This document shows, in pieces, positions 17,092-26,129 of a DNA stretch of 61,110 nt. The stretch spans positions 1 through 61,110 of the forward strand of contig JAQGDQ010000742.1 in assembly GCA_030141605.1 (NCBI GenBank). The letters are read 5' to 3'. The translations under genes and the position numbers were made by a program. The stretch is from Tubiluchus corallicola (Eukaryota; Priapulida; Priapulimorpha; Priapulimorphida; Tubiluchidae). The notes below the pieces were generated by a model. It had not been told where the DNA came from and ran no database searches. It worked only from the letters and a program-made list of their open reading frames with translations. Numbering within the stretch: the first letter of the stretch is position 1; each line of letters starts with the position of its first letter.

Positions 17092-18357
17092 TTAGTCAAA
17101 TTTTATTGTTTTGCTGGGATTAATTTTAGAGACATACCATGACGGAACCATCAGCATGAAAACAGTAGCAGCCAAAGTGCCAATATTTAACAGGATGACA
17201 TGTGCCAACTTAAAGTTTATAGGTACTACATCTACAAAGTACGACTCTGGGTTAAGCTTCATAATTCCATATCTATGTTGTAGTATGCAGATAGCTATTC
17301 CGATAATATTTCCCCAAATCATACCTTTCCCTATAAGAAATGCAGATAGATAGATAAACACTTTTCTGATACTTCTGTTCTCAAAGCCTAATGACTTCAA
17401 CACTCCTATCATGTTAGTTCTTTCCAAAATAAGGATTAGAAGTCCTGAAATCATATTAAATCCGGCCACTATTACAATAAGAGAAATGATTACCCATACA
17501 TTCATATCCAGCAGGTTTAGCCAATCAAATATTTGCGGATATTTCATCTCTATATTAATGGTACGAAGAGTCGCTAAATCTCTGCTTTTACTATTTTCGG
17601 CAATACTAGCTTTCAAAGCTTGTGTCATATTAGACAAGTCTTCAAAGTCATTAATAGTTATTTCATATCCGCTAATTTCACCGGGTTGCCAGTTGTTTAA
17701 ACTGTTAACATGTTTTATGTCCCCCAGTATAAAAAGTTTGTCAAACTCTTCAAAGCTTGATTTAAAGATTCCGCAAATATTAAAGCGACGCATGCGTGGG
17801 GTTGTAGAAGCTTCATTTTGAAAGTACATATACAGGGGGTCTCCAACATTGAGTTTCAAAGAAGAGGCGACCTGAGCAGCGATTATGACATCATTTGTGC
17901 GGGCAGAGTCAGTTACTGTGAATATACTTCCCGAAACCATATTATCCCTAAAAAAAGACCAATCGAAATCGTCTGCAACACCTTTGAGAATAGTGCCGTG
18001 AAAATCCTCATCTGTTTTAATAATACCCGGTTTTGTACTAAACATTTGAATATGCTTGACTCCCTCCAGCTCTTTCACCTTTTCAACCCATGGCTGTGTT
18101 GCTGGAATTGGATTAGTCTGATACGACGAGTTTGAGTCATAGTTTACAACCTGAATATGCGAGCCAAAGCCTACAACTTTGCTTCTAACTTCAGATTTGA
18201 ACCCCGTTGCAATTGCTATAGATAATAACATTATTGCAGTACCTATGGCAATACCAAATATCGCAAAGGATATTATTGAACGTGATATCCTTCTTTTGTT
18301 ACCCTGCTCGGAAAAGATTCTGCGAGCAATAAAAAATTCTGTATTAAAATAGGGCAT
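17092..18357 (-). CDS. ABC transporter permease, LolC/LolE (FtsX) type
   Basis: 421 residues. An N-terminal membrane helix (about 25-50, SIISFAIFGIAIGTAIMLLSIAIATGF) is followed by a periplasmic MacB-like domain (about 55-270) and three C-terminal helices with the FtsX pattern (ISLIVIVAGFNMISGLLILILERTNMIGVLKSLG). This architecture is that of LolC/E, the inner-membrane part of the system that extracts lipoproteins for transfer to the outer membrane. The ATPase partner is not encoded next to it, which is common in Bacteroidota. It is transcribed after the flippase-like gene with a 76-base gap; cotranscription is possible. Confidence 0.85.
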   Translation of the reverse strand: MPYFNTEFFIARRIFSEQGNKRRISRSIISFAIFGIAIGTAIMLLSIAIATGFKSEVRSKVVGFGSHIQVVNYDSNSSYQTNPIPATQPWVEKVKELEGVKHIQMFSTKPGIIKTDEDFHGTILKGVADDFDWSFFRDNMVSGSIFTVTDSARTNDVIIAAQVASSLKLNVGDPLYMYFQNEASTTPRMRRFNICGIFKSSFEEFDKLFILGDIKHVNSLNNWQPGEISGYEITINDFEDLSNMTQALKASIAENSKSRDLATLRTINIEMKYPQIFDWLNLLDMNVWVIISLIVIVAGFNMISGLLILILERTNMIGVLKSLGFENRSIRKVFIYLSAFLIGKGMIWGNIIGIAICILQHRYGIMKLNPESYFVDVVPINFKLAHVILLNIGTLAATVFMLMVPSWYVSKINPSKTIKFD

Positions 18358-18433
18358 GCAGCTACTATTAAGATATTATCAAGACCTAAGTAAGGTTTTT
18401 ATTTTTGTTAAAAGCTGTTTAACCTGCATTCCG

Positions 18434-19444
18434 TCAGTTGTTTTTGTGTGTTTTGGTCCGATGGCGATTCACTAATGGTAAAATAGCGAACAGGATCAAT
18501 CCCCCCATGGCAAACATTAACGTCATGGATGTATGCAGCAAGAAGGCAAAAGTTAACCCATCGCCCTCCTTTACTCCGTAAATTTTTAAACCTTCAACAG
18601 TCATGAAATGCCACGTGCCAATTCCTCCCTGCACAGGAGCTACCATACCAAAGCTTCCCAGGACAAAAACTGTTAATCCTGATAGCAGGGGGAGGCTGGC
18701 AGTAAAGTCAAAGCTATTGAAAGCTAAGTATGTCATTAAGAAATACATTGTCCAGATAAACACACTGTGGAAAATAAATACCCACTTTCTTTTCATTTTC
18801 TTCACCACTGTCAAGCCTTCCACAAAGCTATTAGTAACCCCTCTGAACTTTTGTACTAGGGGGGAGTTTCCAAACCGATACTTTAAAATGAGAAGTGCTG
18901 AAGCCACAAATGCCAGTCCGAATATCAGGTGTGGAGATGTGAGCCCTCTATTGATTTTTTTCTGAATTTCTGGATTGTTTTTCAGAAACATAGCCATCCC
19001 GTCAAGCTGAGTCAGAACTGTAATTATGGTAAAAATCAGCAGCATTACAATATCTACGGCACGCTCAACAACAACGGTTCCCAGAAGTTTTGAAAATGAT
19101 ATTTTTTCATACTTGGAAATGATTCCACACCTTGCAACTTCTCCTGCACGAGGGATAACAAGGTTCATCAGGTAGACGAACATTACTGCTATAAAGGTGT
19201 TGATCATCCTCGGTTTTTTCCCCAGAGGTTCAATAAGTATTCTCCAGCGATATGCCCGTGCTAAATGACTTAGTATGCCCAGGAAAACAGCAAGATAAAT
19301 CCATATATAGTCTGCATTGTTTTTCAGATCATTCTTCATATGATCAAGGTCTTGGTCTTTGTATATGAACCAAAAAATAAAAACTCCTACAGAAAGAAAT
19401 AGTATATATTTTATAGCAACAAAAAATTTACTCTTTAAAAGCAT
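18434..19444 (-). CDS. Flippase-like integral membrane protein (lysylphosphatidylglycerol synthase TM-type/UPF0104)
   Basis: 336 residues with seven or eight hydrophobic segments. The family pattern is visible in LSHLARAYRWRILIEPLG, VIPRAGEVARCGIISKYEKISFSKLLGTVVVERAVD and PVQGGIGTWHFM. These proteins share the membrane domain of MprF and AglD and are thought to move or modify lipid-linked molecules, but the substrate of this one is unknown. There is no catalytic lysyl-transferase domain. A dispersed repeat copy and the divergent rsmA gene lie upstream. Confidence 0.85.
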   Translation of the reverse strand: MLLKSKFFVAIKYILFLSVGVFIFWFIYKDQDLDHMKNDLKNNADYIWIYLAVFLGILSHLARAYRWRILIEPLGKKPRMINTFIAVMFVYLMNLVIPRAGEVARCGIISKYEKISFSKLLGTVVVERAVDIVMLLIFTIITVLTQLDGMAMFLKNNPEIQKKINRGLTSPHLIFGLAFVASALLILKYRFGNSPLVQKFRGVTNSFVEGLTVVKKMKRKWVFIFHSVFIWTMYFLMTYLAFNSFDFTASLPLLSGLTVFVLGSFGMVAPVQGGIGTWHFMTVEGLKIYGVKEGDGLTFAFLLHTSMTLMFAMGGLILFAILPLVNRHRTKTHKNN

Positions 19445-19638
19445 TAGTGTTATTTTTATCTTTTGATTTATATCTGCAATAAAGGCTATCTTTGGAAGAC
19501 TCTTTCAGGTGTCCTGCAAATTTAACCGCGCGCCATTACTGCCAAAATGAGGGTAAATGTAATGTTTTTGAGTGAGTGTTACACATTTGCTATGGTGGAT
19601 GGAAATAGAAAGTAGTTTTGAAACAGGCTTTGAATCAC
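19445..19638. other. Gene-free stretch upstream of the flippase-like gene
   Basis: Part of the 403-bp divergent region between the flippase-like gene and rsmA. I see no ORF, no TAnnTTTG box with proper spacing and no RNA gene in this part. The remaining half is the dispersed repeat copy at 19639-19777. Confidence 0.4.
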
Positions 19639-19777
19639 GAGACTTTTGCAAGGTGAGGGATTTGGTTCAGATTGAGGGGGAAATTTGATGGCGAATTGCA
19701 GGCTACTGGTGTAGATAAGGGTTTTGGAGGGAGTTTTGACAGAAGAATTAATAAAAAATAAGTTTTACAAAAGCTTC
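19639..19777 (+). repeat. Dispersed MITE-like intergenic repeat, copy 4 (best-defined ends)
   Basis: Left end GAGACTTTTGCAAGG, right end TTTTACAAAAGCTTC, the latter reading GAAGCTTTTGTAAAA on the other strand, so the termini are imperfect inverted repeats of about 14 bp. Between them are GGTTCAGATTGAGGGGGAAA, TTTGATGGCGAATTGCAG, CTACTGGTGTAGAT and AAGGGTTTTGGAGGGAGTTT. It sits 70 bases upstream of rsmA. Confidence 0.75.
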
Positions 19778-19847
19778 AAAGTATGGTTTGCTCTCGCAAG
19801 TTGTAGGTTGATGACTGAAAAGCTAATTTTATTACCTGGTTTTTATA

Positions 19848-20627
19848 ATGGCAGTAAAAGCAAAAAAATATTGGGGACAACATTTCTTAACAGATAAGAA
19901 CATTGCTGCAAAAATTGTTCGGAGCTTGCATGCAAAGGAATTAAGCAAGGTGCTGGAGATAGGGCCGGGTATGGGGATACTCACAAAGCTATTGCTTGAG
20001 ATAGACACTTTTGAAACTTCTGTTGTAGAGATTGATAGTGAGTCTGTAGAGTATCTTAAAAACAATTATCCCGACATAGTAAAAAACATAATTGAGGGTG
20101 ATTTTCTGAAACTGGATTTATTGTCATACTCAAAGGTTCCATTTGCTATTATTGGGAATTTCCCGTATAATATTTCATCACAAATATTTTTTAAGGTGCT
20201 AGAAAACAGAGATTTGGTAGAAGAAGTGGTGGGGATGCTCCAAAAAGAGGTTGCTGAAAGGCTGTGTGCCGGGCCGGGAAGCAAAACATATGGTATCTTG
20301 AGTGTTTTATTGCAGGCATGGTATAGTACAGAATATCTATTTACTGTAAGTGAGAATGTGTTTTCACCTCCACCAAAAGTTAAGTCAGCAGTTATAAGGC
20401 TTGTAAGGAATAAAGTAAATAGATTGGAGTGCGATGAGAAACTGTTTGTTCAGGTGGTGAAACAGGGATTTAGCCAGAGGAGAAAAATGCTAAGTAATAG
20501 CCTAAAGAGTTTTTTTTCGCAAGTCAATAGTGTAAATCATGCTTTGTTGACAAAAAGGCCGGAGCAGCTTGGAGTAAGTGAGTTTATAGAGGTTACAAAA
20601 TATATTGAAAAACATAGAGTCAAATAA
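19848..20627 (+). CDS. rsmA: 16S rRNA dimethyladenosine transferase
   Basis: 259 residues, the usual length of RsmA/KsgA. It dimethylates two adjacent adenines in helix 45 of 16S rRNA during 30S assembly. Visible motifs are the N-terminal KKYWGQHFLTDKN, the SAM-binding LEIGPGMGILTKLLLE, the acidic VEIDSES and the catalytic NFPY in IIGNFPYNISSQIF. The C-terminal FSQRRKMLSNSLK is also typical. It is followed after 18 bases by mgtE and the two are probably cotranscribed, an order common in Bacteroidota. Confidence 0.96.
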   Translation: MAVKAKKYWGQHFLTDKNIAAKIVRSLHAKELSKVLEIGPGMGILTKLLLEIDTFETSVVEIDSESVEYLKNNYPDIVKNIIEGDFLKLDLLSYSKVPFAIIGNFPYNISSQIFFKVLENRDLVEEVVGMLQKEVAERLCAGPGSKTYGILSVLLQAWYSTEYLFTVSENVFSPPPKVKSAVIRLVRNKVNRLECDEKLFVQVVKQGFSQRRKMLSNSLKSFFSQVNSVNHALLTKRPEQLGVSEFIEVTKYIEKHRVK

Positions 20628-20645
20628 ATATATGACGGTTAGGTT

Positions 20646-22004
20646 ATGAAACTTGAGGTTACAAGGGAGTTTGTAGAAAAGCTTCAAAGGCTGGTTGTGG
20701 AAGAAAAGTCTGAAGAGGTTAAGAGTACCCTTAGCGAGCTGCACTCTGCAGACATTGCTGAGATTATGGATATTCTGACTATGGAAGAAGCAAAGTACAT
20801 ATATGTTCTGCTTGATGGAGAGAAAGCAGCTGATGTGCTCATATCAATCCCGGATGATAAGCGAGCTCGATTTTTGGAGTGGTTGTCACCTGACACCATT
20901 GCCCGGCATTTTATCAATTTCATGGACTCAGATGATGCTGCTGATGTATTGGGTGAGCTTTCGGGTGAGAAGAAAGAGAAGGTGCTGAAGCTTGTTAAGG
21001 ACATAGAACAGGCGGGGGATATTATAGACCTTTTGAGCTATGGTGAAGATACTGCCGGAGGATTGATGCAAAAAGAGCTTGTCCGTGTAAATGCCAACTG
21101 GACAGTTCACACGTGTCTGAAAGAGATAAGCAGGCAGGCTGAAGATATAGATGAGATTTACTATGTATATGTTGTAGACAATGATGAGATACTAAAGGGT
21201 ATCTTGTCATTAAAACGGCTTATTCTTACTTCTACCCATGAAAAAATATCCAACATATATAAGGGTGATATAATTTCTGTTAAAACAGATGTCGATGCGG
21301 AAGAGGTGGCAAACCTTATGGAAAAATATGATCTAGTAGCTGTACCAGTTGTAGACGGCATTGGCAGGCTAAAGGGACGAATTACAATAGATGATGCCGT
21401 GCATGTTTTGCGGGAGGAAGCAGAGCGTGACTTTCAGATGGCAACAGGTATTTCGGAAGGGGTTGAACTGAGCGATAGTGTATGGCTTCAGTCGCGAGCT
21501 CGCCTGCCATGGCTGTTGGTTGGACTATTTGGCGGAATATTCGGAGCAAGGGTGATAGGTGTTTATGAGTCGGATTTACTGAGATTTCCCTCTATGACAT
21601 TTTTCTTTCCTTTAATAATGGCAATGGGGGGAAATGTTGGGGTGCAGTCATCATCCATTGTTGTTCAAAGTATTGCCAATAATACACTGATAAAGAGAGG
21701 GCTTTGGAGTAAATTGAGTAAAGAGTTTGGAGTGGCTGCCCTGAATGCAATAGTGTGTTCAACCCTTATATTCATTTATAATCTTATGTTTAGTAGTGAT
21801 TTTGATCTCACATTGGTAGTTAGCTCCTCTCTGTTTTCTGTAATTATATTCGCCTCTATATTTGGAACATTTGTCCCATTGGTGCTGGATAGATTAAAAA
21901 TTGATCCTGCTTTAGCTACAGGGCCATTTATAACAACAATGAATGATATTCTTGGGTTGACTATATATCTTGTTATAGGGCGAACAGTTTGCACATTGTT
22001 TTGA
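20646..22004 (+). CDS. mgtE: MgtE-family magnesium transporter
   Basis: 452 residues with the complete MgtE layout: an acidic helical N domain (about 1-130, LSELHSADIAEIMDILTMEEA), two CBS domains (about 135-260, with EDTAGGLMQ and VPVVDGIGRLKGRITIDD), a plug helix (about 265-285) and five transmembrane helices (PWLLVGLFGGIFGARVIG to the end). The conserved MAMGGNVGVQSSSIVVQS helix lines the ion pore. The cytosolic domains sense Mg2+ and gate the channel. The gene lies just downstream of rsmA. Confidence 0.95.
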   Translation: MKLEVTREFVEKLQRLVVEEKSEEVKSTLSELHSADIAEIMDILTMEEAKYIYVLLDGEKAADVLISIPDDKRARFLEWLSPDTIARHFINFMDSDDAADVLGELSGEKKEKVLKLVKDIEQAGDIIDLLSYGEDTAGGLMQKELVRVNANWTVHTCLKEISRQAEDIDEIYYVYVVDNDEILKGILSLKRLILTSTHEKISNIYKGDIISVKTDVDAEEVANLMEKYDLVAVPVVDGIGRLKGRITIDDAVHVLREEAERDFQMATGISEGVELSDSVWLQSRARLPWLLVGLFGGIFGARVIGVYESDLLRFPSMTFFFPLIMAMGGNVGVQSSSIVVQSIANNTLIKRGLWSKLSKEFGVAALNAIVCSTLIFIYNLMFSSDFDLTLVVSSSLFSVIIFASIFGTFVPLVLDRLKIDPALATGPFITTMNDILGLTIYLVIGRTVCTLF

Positions 22005-22046
22005 TAACGGTAGTTTTTTACTTCAAAAGTTATCAATAAATAGTTT

Positions 22047-22080
22047 TTTGAAAATATATGGTGTTTTATTACTAACTTTG
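22047..22080 (+). promoter_or_regulatory. Probable promoter of purH
   Basis: TAACTTTG at 22073-22080 matches the -7 consensus exactly; TTTG at 22047-22050 is 22 bp upstream, one base longer than typical. Transcription would start near 22087, about 22 nt before the purH ATG. Confidence 0.5.
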
Positions 22081-22108
22081 CGTTGCGTAAAAATGCATAA
22101 ACTTGTAA

Positions 22109-23635
22109 ATGAGTGATTTAAATAAAATCAAGACGGCGCTTATTTCTGTCTACAATAAGGAAAAGCTTTATTCGGTTGTAAGCAAACTCAATAGCTTTGG
22201 TATTAAAATATATTCCACCGGAGGCACTATGGAGTCTATAAGTGCGTTAGGTATTCAGGTAGAGGCTATAGAGTCCTTGACATCTTATCCCTCAATACTG
22301 GGAGGGAGAGTAAAAACGTTGCACCCAAAAGTTTTTGGGGGTATATTGACTCGTAGAGGAAACAGAACCGATATTGAGCAACTTGCACAATACGATATTC
22401 CTGAGATTGACTTGGTAATTGTAGATTTATATCCGTTTGAAGCAACTGTTGCACATGGTGCAAAAGAGGAAGATATAATTGAAAAGATTGATATTGGAGG
22501 TATATCTCTTATACGTGGAGCTGCAAAAAACTTCAACGATGTATTGGTTGTGTCAAGTAGCGATCAGTACGATTCGCTGCTGAATTTACTTGAGAAAAAT
22601 GATGGAGCCACCTCTTTGGAGGATCGTCGTAAATACGCATTGGAGGCATTTGCTGTTTCCTCTCATTATGATTCAGCTATTTTTAACTATTTTGCAGACA
22701 ATAGTAGCACAGCGAGGTTTCGTCAAAGCTTTAATGACTCTAAGCTTTTGAGGTATGGGGAAAACCCACATCAGAAGGGGGTGTTTTTTGGGCGGTTAGA
22801 TGACATGTTTAAGCAGTTACACGGGAAGGAGATATCTTATAATAACCTTCTTGACATTGATGCCGCAGTGAATCTGATTAATGAGTATGAGGATACCACT
22901 TTTGCAATATTGAAGCATAACAATGCTTGTGGCTGTGCATCACGAGAGGATCTGAAAGATGCGTGGGAGTGTGCTTTGGCTGCCGATCCTGTTTCAGCGT
23001 TTGGAGGTATTCTCGTCACCAATAAAGTGGTGAATAAGGCGACTGCTGAGGAGGTGAGTAAGATATTTTTTGAGGTGATTATTGCTCCTGGGTATGATGA
23101 TAACGCCCTAGAGGTGCTAAAAACAAAAAAGAACAGGATTATACTTCTTCGTAAAGATTTGGAGCTGCCTAAAAAGCAGTATAGGAGTGTATTAAATGGA
23201 GTAATTGTTCAGGATTATGATTCGAAGTCGGAACAGTCGAACGATTTGAAGTCGGTAACAAAAATGACTCCATCACATAGCCAGATCGAAGACTTATTAT
23301 TTGCCAACAGGCTGGTAAAGCAATCAAAGTCTAATACTATTATTTTAGCTAGGAATAAGCAGCTGTTAGCTGGTGGAGTAGGGCAAACGTCAAGAGTTGA
23401 CGCGCTTAAACAGGCAATAGAGAAAGCTAAATATTTTAAATTTGACTTGAAAGGGGCTGTGATGGCATCCGATGCATTTTTCCCTTTTGTAGACTGTGTT
23501 GAGATTGCCGGACGTGAAGGAATAGATTGTGTGATCCAGCCGGGGGGATCAGTGAGAGATAGCGACTCAATTGAGTATTGTGATGCACATAATATTTCAA
23601 TGGTTATGACAGGTTTCAGGCATTTTAAACATTAA
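22109..23635 (+). CDS. purH: Bifunctional AICAR formyltransferase/IMP cyclohydrolase
   Basis: 508 residues. It performs the last two steps of de novo IMP synthesis. The N-terminal MGS-like IMP cyclohydrolase domain (about 1-195) shows IYSTGGTMESISALGI, GGRVKTLHPKVFGGIL and VDLYPFEATV. The formyltransferase domain (about 200-508) shows LRYGENPHQKG, ILKHNNACGCAS, DPVSAFGGI, GVGQTSRVDA and SDAFFPFVDCVE, and ends with the usual VMTGFRHFKH. All catalytic landmarks are intact. mreB follows after 44 bases, so read-through into the shape operon is possible. Confidence 0.97.
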   Translation: MSDLNKIKTALISVYNKEKLYSVVSKLNSFGIKIYSTGGTMESISALGIQVEAIESLTSYPSILGGRVKTLHPKVFGGILTRRGNRTDIEQLAQYDIPEIDLVIVDLYPFEATVAHGAKEEDIIEKIDIGGISLIRGAAKNFNDVLVVSSSDQYDSLLNLLEKNDGATSLEDRRKYALEAFAVSSHYDSAIFNYFADNSSTARFRQSFNDSKLLRYGENPHQKGVFFGRLDDMFKQLHGKEISYNNLLDIDAAVNLINEYEDTTFAILKHNNACGCASREDLKDAWECALAADPVSAFGGILVTNKVVNKATAEEVSKIFFEVIIAPGYDDNALEVLKTKKNRIILLRKDLELPKKQYRSVLNGVIVQDYDSKSEQSNDLKSVTKMTPSHSQIEDLLFANRLVKQSKSNTIILARNKQLLAGGVGQTSRVDALKQAIEKAKYFKFDLKGAVMASDAFFPFVDCVEIAGREGIDCVIQPGGSVRDSDSIEYCDAHNISMVMTGFRHFKH

Positions 23636-23679
23636 AAAAAACACGGATTAAAATTGATAATTTTTAACGATAAGTAAGC

Positions 23680-24702
23680 ATGGGCCTTTTTTCATTTCTT
23701 TCTCAGGAAATAGCGATAGATCTTGGGACTGCTAATACTATTATAATACATAACGGTAAGATTGTTGTTGATGAACCATCGATAGTAACAATTGATACAA
23801 AGACGGATAAGTTGATTGCTATAGGTGAAAGGGCTAGGCAAATGCATGGTAAGACGCATGCCAACCTGAAAACTATACGGCCTCTTCAGGATGGGGTAAT
23901 TGCTGATTTTAATGCAGCGGAGCAGATGATACGAGGAATGATAAAAATGATTCATCCCAATAACCGGTTGTTTTCCCCTGCGCTAAAGATGGTGGTGTGT
24001 ATACCATCTGGCTCGACAGAGGTTGAGCTTAGGGCTGTTCGTGACTCGTCCGAGCATGCTGGTGGGCGTGAGGTATACATGATATATGAACCAATGGCTG
24101 CTGCTATTGGTATAGGACTTGATGTAGAGGCCCCGGAAGGAAATATGGTTGTGGATATAGGTGGAGGGACAACAGAGATCGCTATTATTTCTTTGGGAGG
24201 AATTGTAACAAACAAGTCTATAAGAATTGCGGGGGATGACCTAACGGCTGATATAATAGAGCACATGAGGCATATTCATAATATCAGGATTGGTGAACGA
24301 ACTGCCGAAAAGGTGAAAATTAGTGTGGGAGCAGCTTTCCCTGAGTTGGATGACCCTCCTGAAGATTATATTATACAAGGCCCAAACCAGGTAACAGCGT
24401 TGCCTGTTGAGGTTGTTATTTCGTATAAGGAGGTTGCTCACTGCATAGAGAAGTCGATCTCTAAAATTGAGGCGGCTATACTTAGTGCGCTTGAGCAGAC
24501 TCCTCCCGAACTGTATGCGGATATTGTGAACCGGGGTATATGGCTTGCTGGGGGAGGAGCATTGTTGCGAGGACTGGACAAAAGGCTTACAAAAAGAATA
24601 AATATTCCTTTTCATATCGCAGAGGATCCATTGAGAACAGTAGCGCGTGGAACAGGGATAGCCTTGAAGAATGTAGATAAATTCTCTTTTCTTCTGCGCT
24701 AG
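23680..24702 (+). CDS. mreB: Rod-shape-determining actin homologue MreB
   Basis: 340 residues. MreB polymerises on the inner face of the membrane and guides lateral wall synthesis. Actin-fold signatures are present: phosphate-1 IAIDLGTANTIIIHNGK, phosphate-2 GNMVVDIGGGTTEIAIISLGG and the adenosine motif IWLAGGGALLRGLDKRL. The N-terminal MGLFSFLSQE could act as an amphipathic membrane anchor. It is the first gene of mreB-mreC-mreD-PBP2-rodA. Confidence 0.97.
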   Translation: MGLFSFLSQEIAIDLGTANTIIIHNGKIVVDEPSIVTIDTKTDKLIAIGERARQMHGKTHANLKTIRPLQDGVIADFNAAEQMIRGMIKMIHPNNRLFSPALKMVVCIPSGSTEVELRAVRDSSEHAGGREVYMIYEPMAAAIGIGLDVEAPEGNMVVDIGGGTTEIAIISLGGIVTNKSIRIAGDDLTADIIEHMRHIHNIRIGERTAEKVKISVGAAFPELDDPPEDYIIQGPNQVTALPVEVVISYKEVAHCIEKSISKIEAAILSALEQTPPELYADIVNRGIWLAGGGALLRGLDKRLTKRINIPFHIAEDPLRTVARGTGIALKNVDKFSFLLR

Positions 24703-24739
24703 GTGGAAATAATAAACCTACTTTTTATATACGTTTTGT

Positions 24740-25588
24740 ATGAAAGGGTTACTTCGTTTTTTTATAAGGCATCACTTTGCAATACTGTTTGTACTGCTTC
24801 AGATATTGTCTTTTGTGATTATTGACAAGTACGGTAGTTTTCAAAAAGCAAAAATTCTCAGCTCCCACAACATTGTTTCCGGTACTATACTCACGAGTTT
24901 GGATCATGTTAAAGAGTATTTTTTGTTAAAGAAAGCTAATCACGAACTGAAGAAGATTAACAGAAATTTGATAAGAGAAAACGCAATGTTGCTTTCGACT
25001 CAAAGCAAGAATTTACTTTCTTATGAGGAAAACAAAGAGCTCCAAAGCTATAGGTTTTATAATAATAAAAAAACTCCTGTAATACCAGGTAAGGTGATTA
25101 ATAACTCGATAAATTCAAGGCATAACTACCTGACAATTAATAGGGGAAGTAGGCATGGAGTAACCCGTGATATGGGTGTGATTTCGAGAAATGGAGTCGT
25201 AGGAATAATACTGGATGTGTCAAAAAACTATAGTGTGGCTATTTCTATATTAAATGAGAAGCTGAGTGTGAGTGCAAAAATAAAGAAGGAAGACTATTTT
25301 GGCTCGTTGTCATGGAATGGTAGAAAATATTACCAGGTATCACTTAACGAAATTCCTTTTCATGTGGATCTGTCAAAGGGAGATACTGTTGTAACAAGTG
25401 GATTCTCATCAATATTTCCAGATGGGATTACAATAGGCACTATTTCAGAGTTTTTGCCACCCAAAGGGGATAATTTTTATAGTATCACTGTAGACTTATC
25501 GGTCGACTTTAAGAATTTGATGTACGTAGATATTCTTGCGAATACAGATAGAGAAGAAATACTTAACTTGGAGTCTCAGGTACAATGA
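24740..25588 (+). CDS. mreC: Rod shape-determining protein MreC
   Basis: 282 residues. One N-terminal transmembrane helix (about 13-31) is followed by a coiled coil (about 60-95, LLKKANHELKKINRNLIRENAMLL) and the two beta-barrel domains of MreC (about 115-275, with VINNSINSRHNYLTINRGSRHGVTRDMGVI). It scaffolds PBP2 and RodA in the periplasm. It overlaps mreD by 4 bases (ATGA), indicating translational coupling. Confidence 0.93.
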   Translation: MKGLLRFFIRHHFAILFVLLQILSFVIIDKYGSFQKAKILSSHNIVSGTILTSLDHVKEYFLLKKANHELKKINRNLIRENAMLLSTQSKNLLSYEENKELQSYRFYNNKKTPVIPGKVINNSINSRHNYLTINRGSRHGVTRDMGVISRNGVVGIILDVSKNYSVAISILNEKLSVSAKIKKEDYFGSLSWNGRKYYQVSLNEIPFHVDLSKGDTVVTSGFSSIFPDGITIGTISEFLPPKGDNFYSITVDLSVDFKNLMYVDILANTDREEILNLESQVQ

Positions 25589-26118
25589 TTAATAGTTTAG
25601 TCAAATATGTCCTTATTTTTATTATAGCTGTATCATTACAGTTAGTTTTAGGCAAAGTCCCTTTATTGTGGGGCATGTGTACGCCATTTATATATACACT
25701 GTTTGTTTTAATACTACCCTGGGGAATCCCCGGATATTTACTACTCATTCTTGGATTTTTTCTGGGGTTAACAGTTGATGTTTTTTATGATAGTCCCGGA
25801 GTACATGCTTCTGCCACTTTGTTTGCATGTTTTATTCGCCCATGGGTGCTAAACAAAATTTTACCTAGGCAGGATAGATATAGAACACAGGATAGTTATA
25901 AGATTTTGTACCAAAGTAAGTACATAACCAATTTGAGGTTTGTAAAGTATATTGTAGCTATTGTTTTGGCGCACCACATATTTCTCTTTTATGTTGAGCC
26001 TTTCTCGCTATCAGGTTTTTTTTATAAGCTTTTTAAAGCGTGCATTAGCTCTTTGGGGGCTATCATTTTAATATTTCTGATTAAGATTATATTTTTTACA
26101 AAGCAAAATAGAGTTTAA
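25585..26118 (+). CDS. mreD: Rod shape-determining membrane protein MreD
   Basis: 177 residues with about five hydrophobic segments, including PWGIPGYLLLILGFFLGLTVDVFYDSPGVHASAT, which holds the GLxxDxF...GxHA pattern of MreD. The start codon overlaps the mreC stop. It is slightly longer than enterobacterial MreD because of a polar insert near 105-120. It acts in the elongasome with MreB, MreC, RodA and PBP2. Confidence 0.9.
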   Translation: MINSLVKYVLIFIIAVSLQLVLGKVPLLWGMCTPFIYTLFVLILPWGIPGYLLLILGFFLGLTVDVFYDSPGVHASATLFACFIRPWVLNKILPRQDRYRTQDSYKILYQSKYITNLRFVKYIVAIVLAHHIFLFYVEPFSLSGFFYKLFKACISSLGAIILIFLIKIIFFTKQNRV

Positions 26119-26129
26119 ACTCCATTATA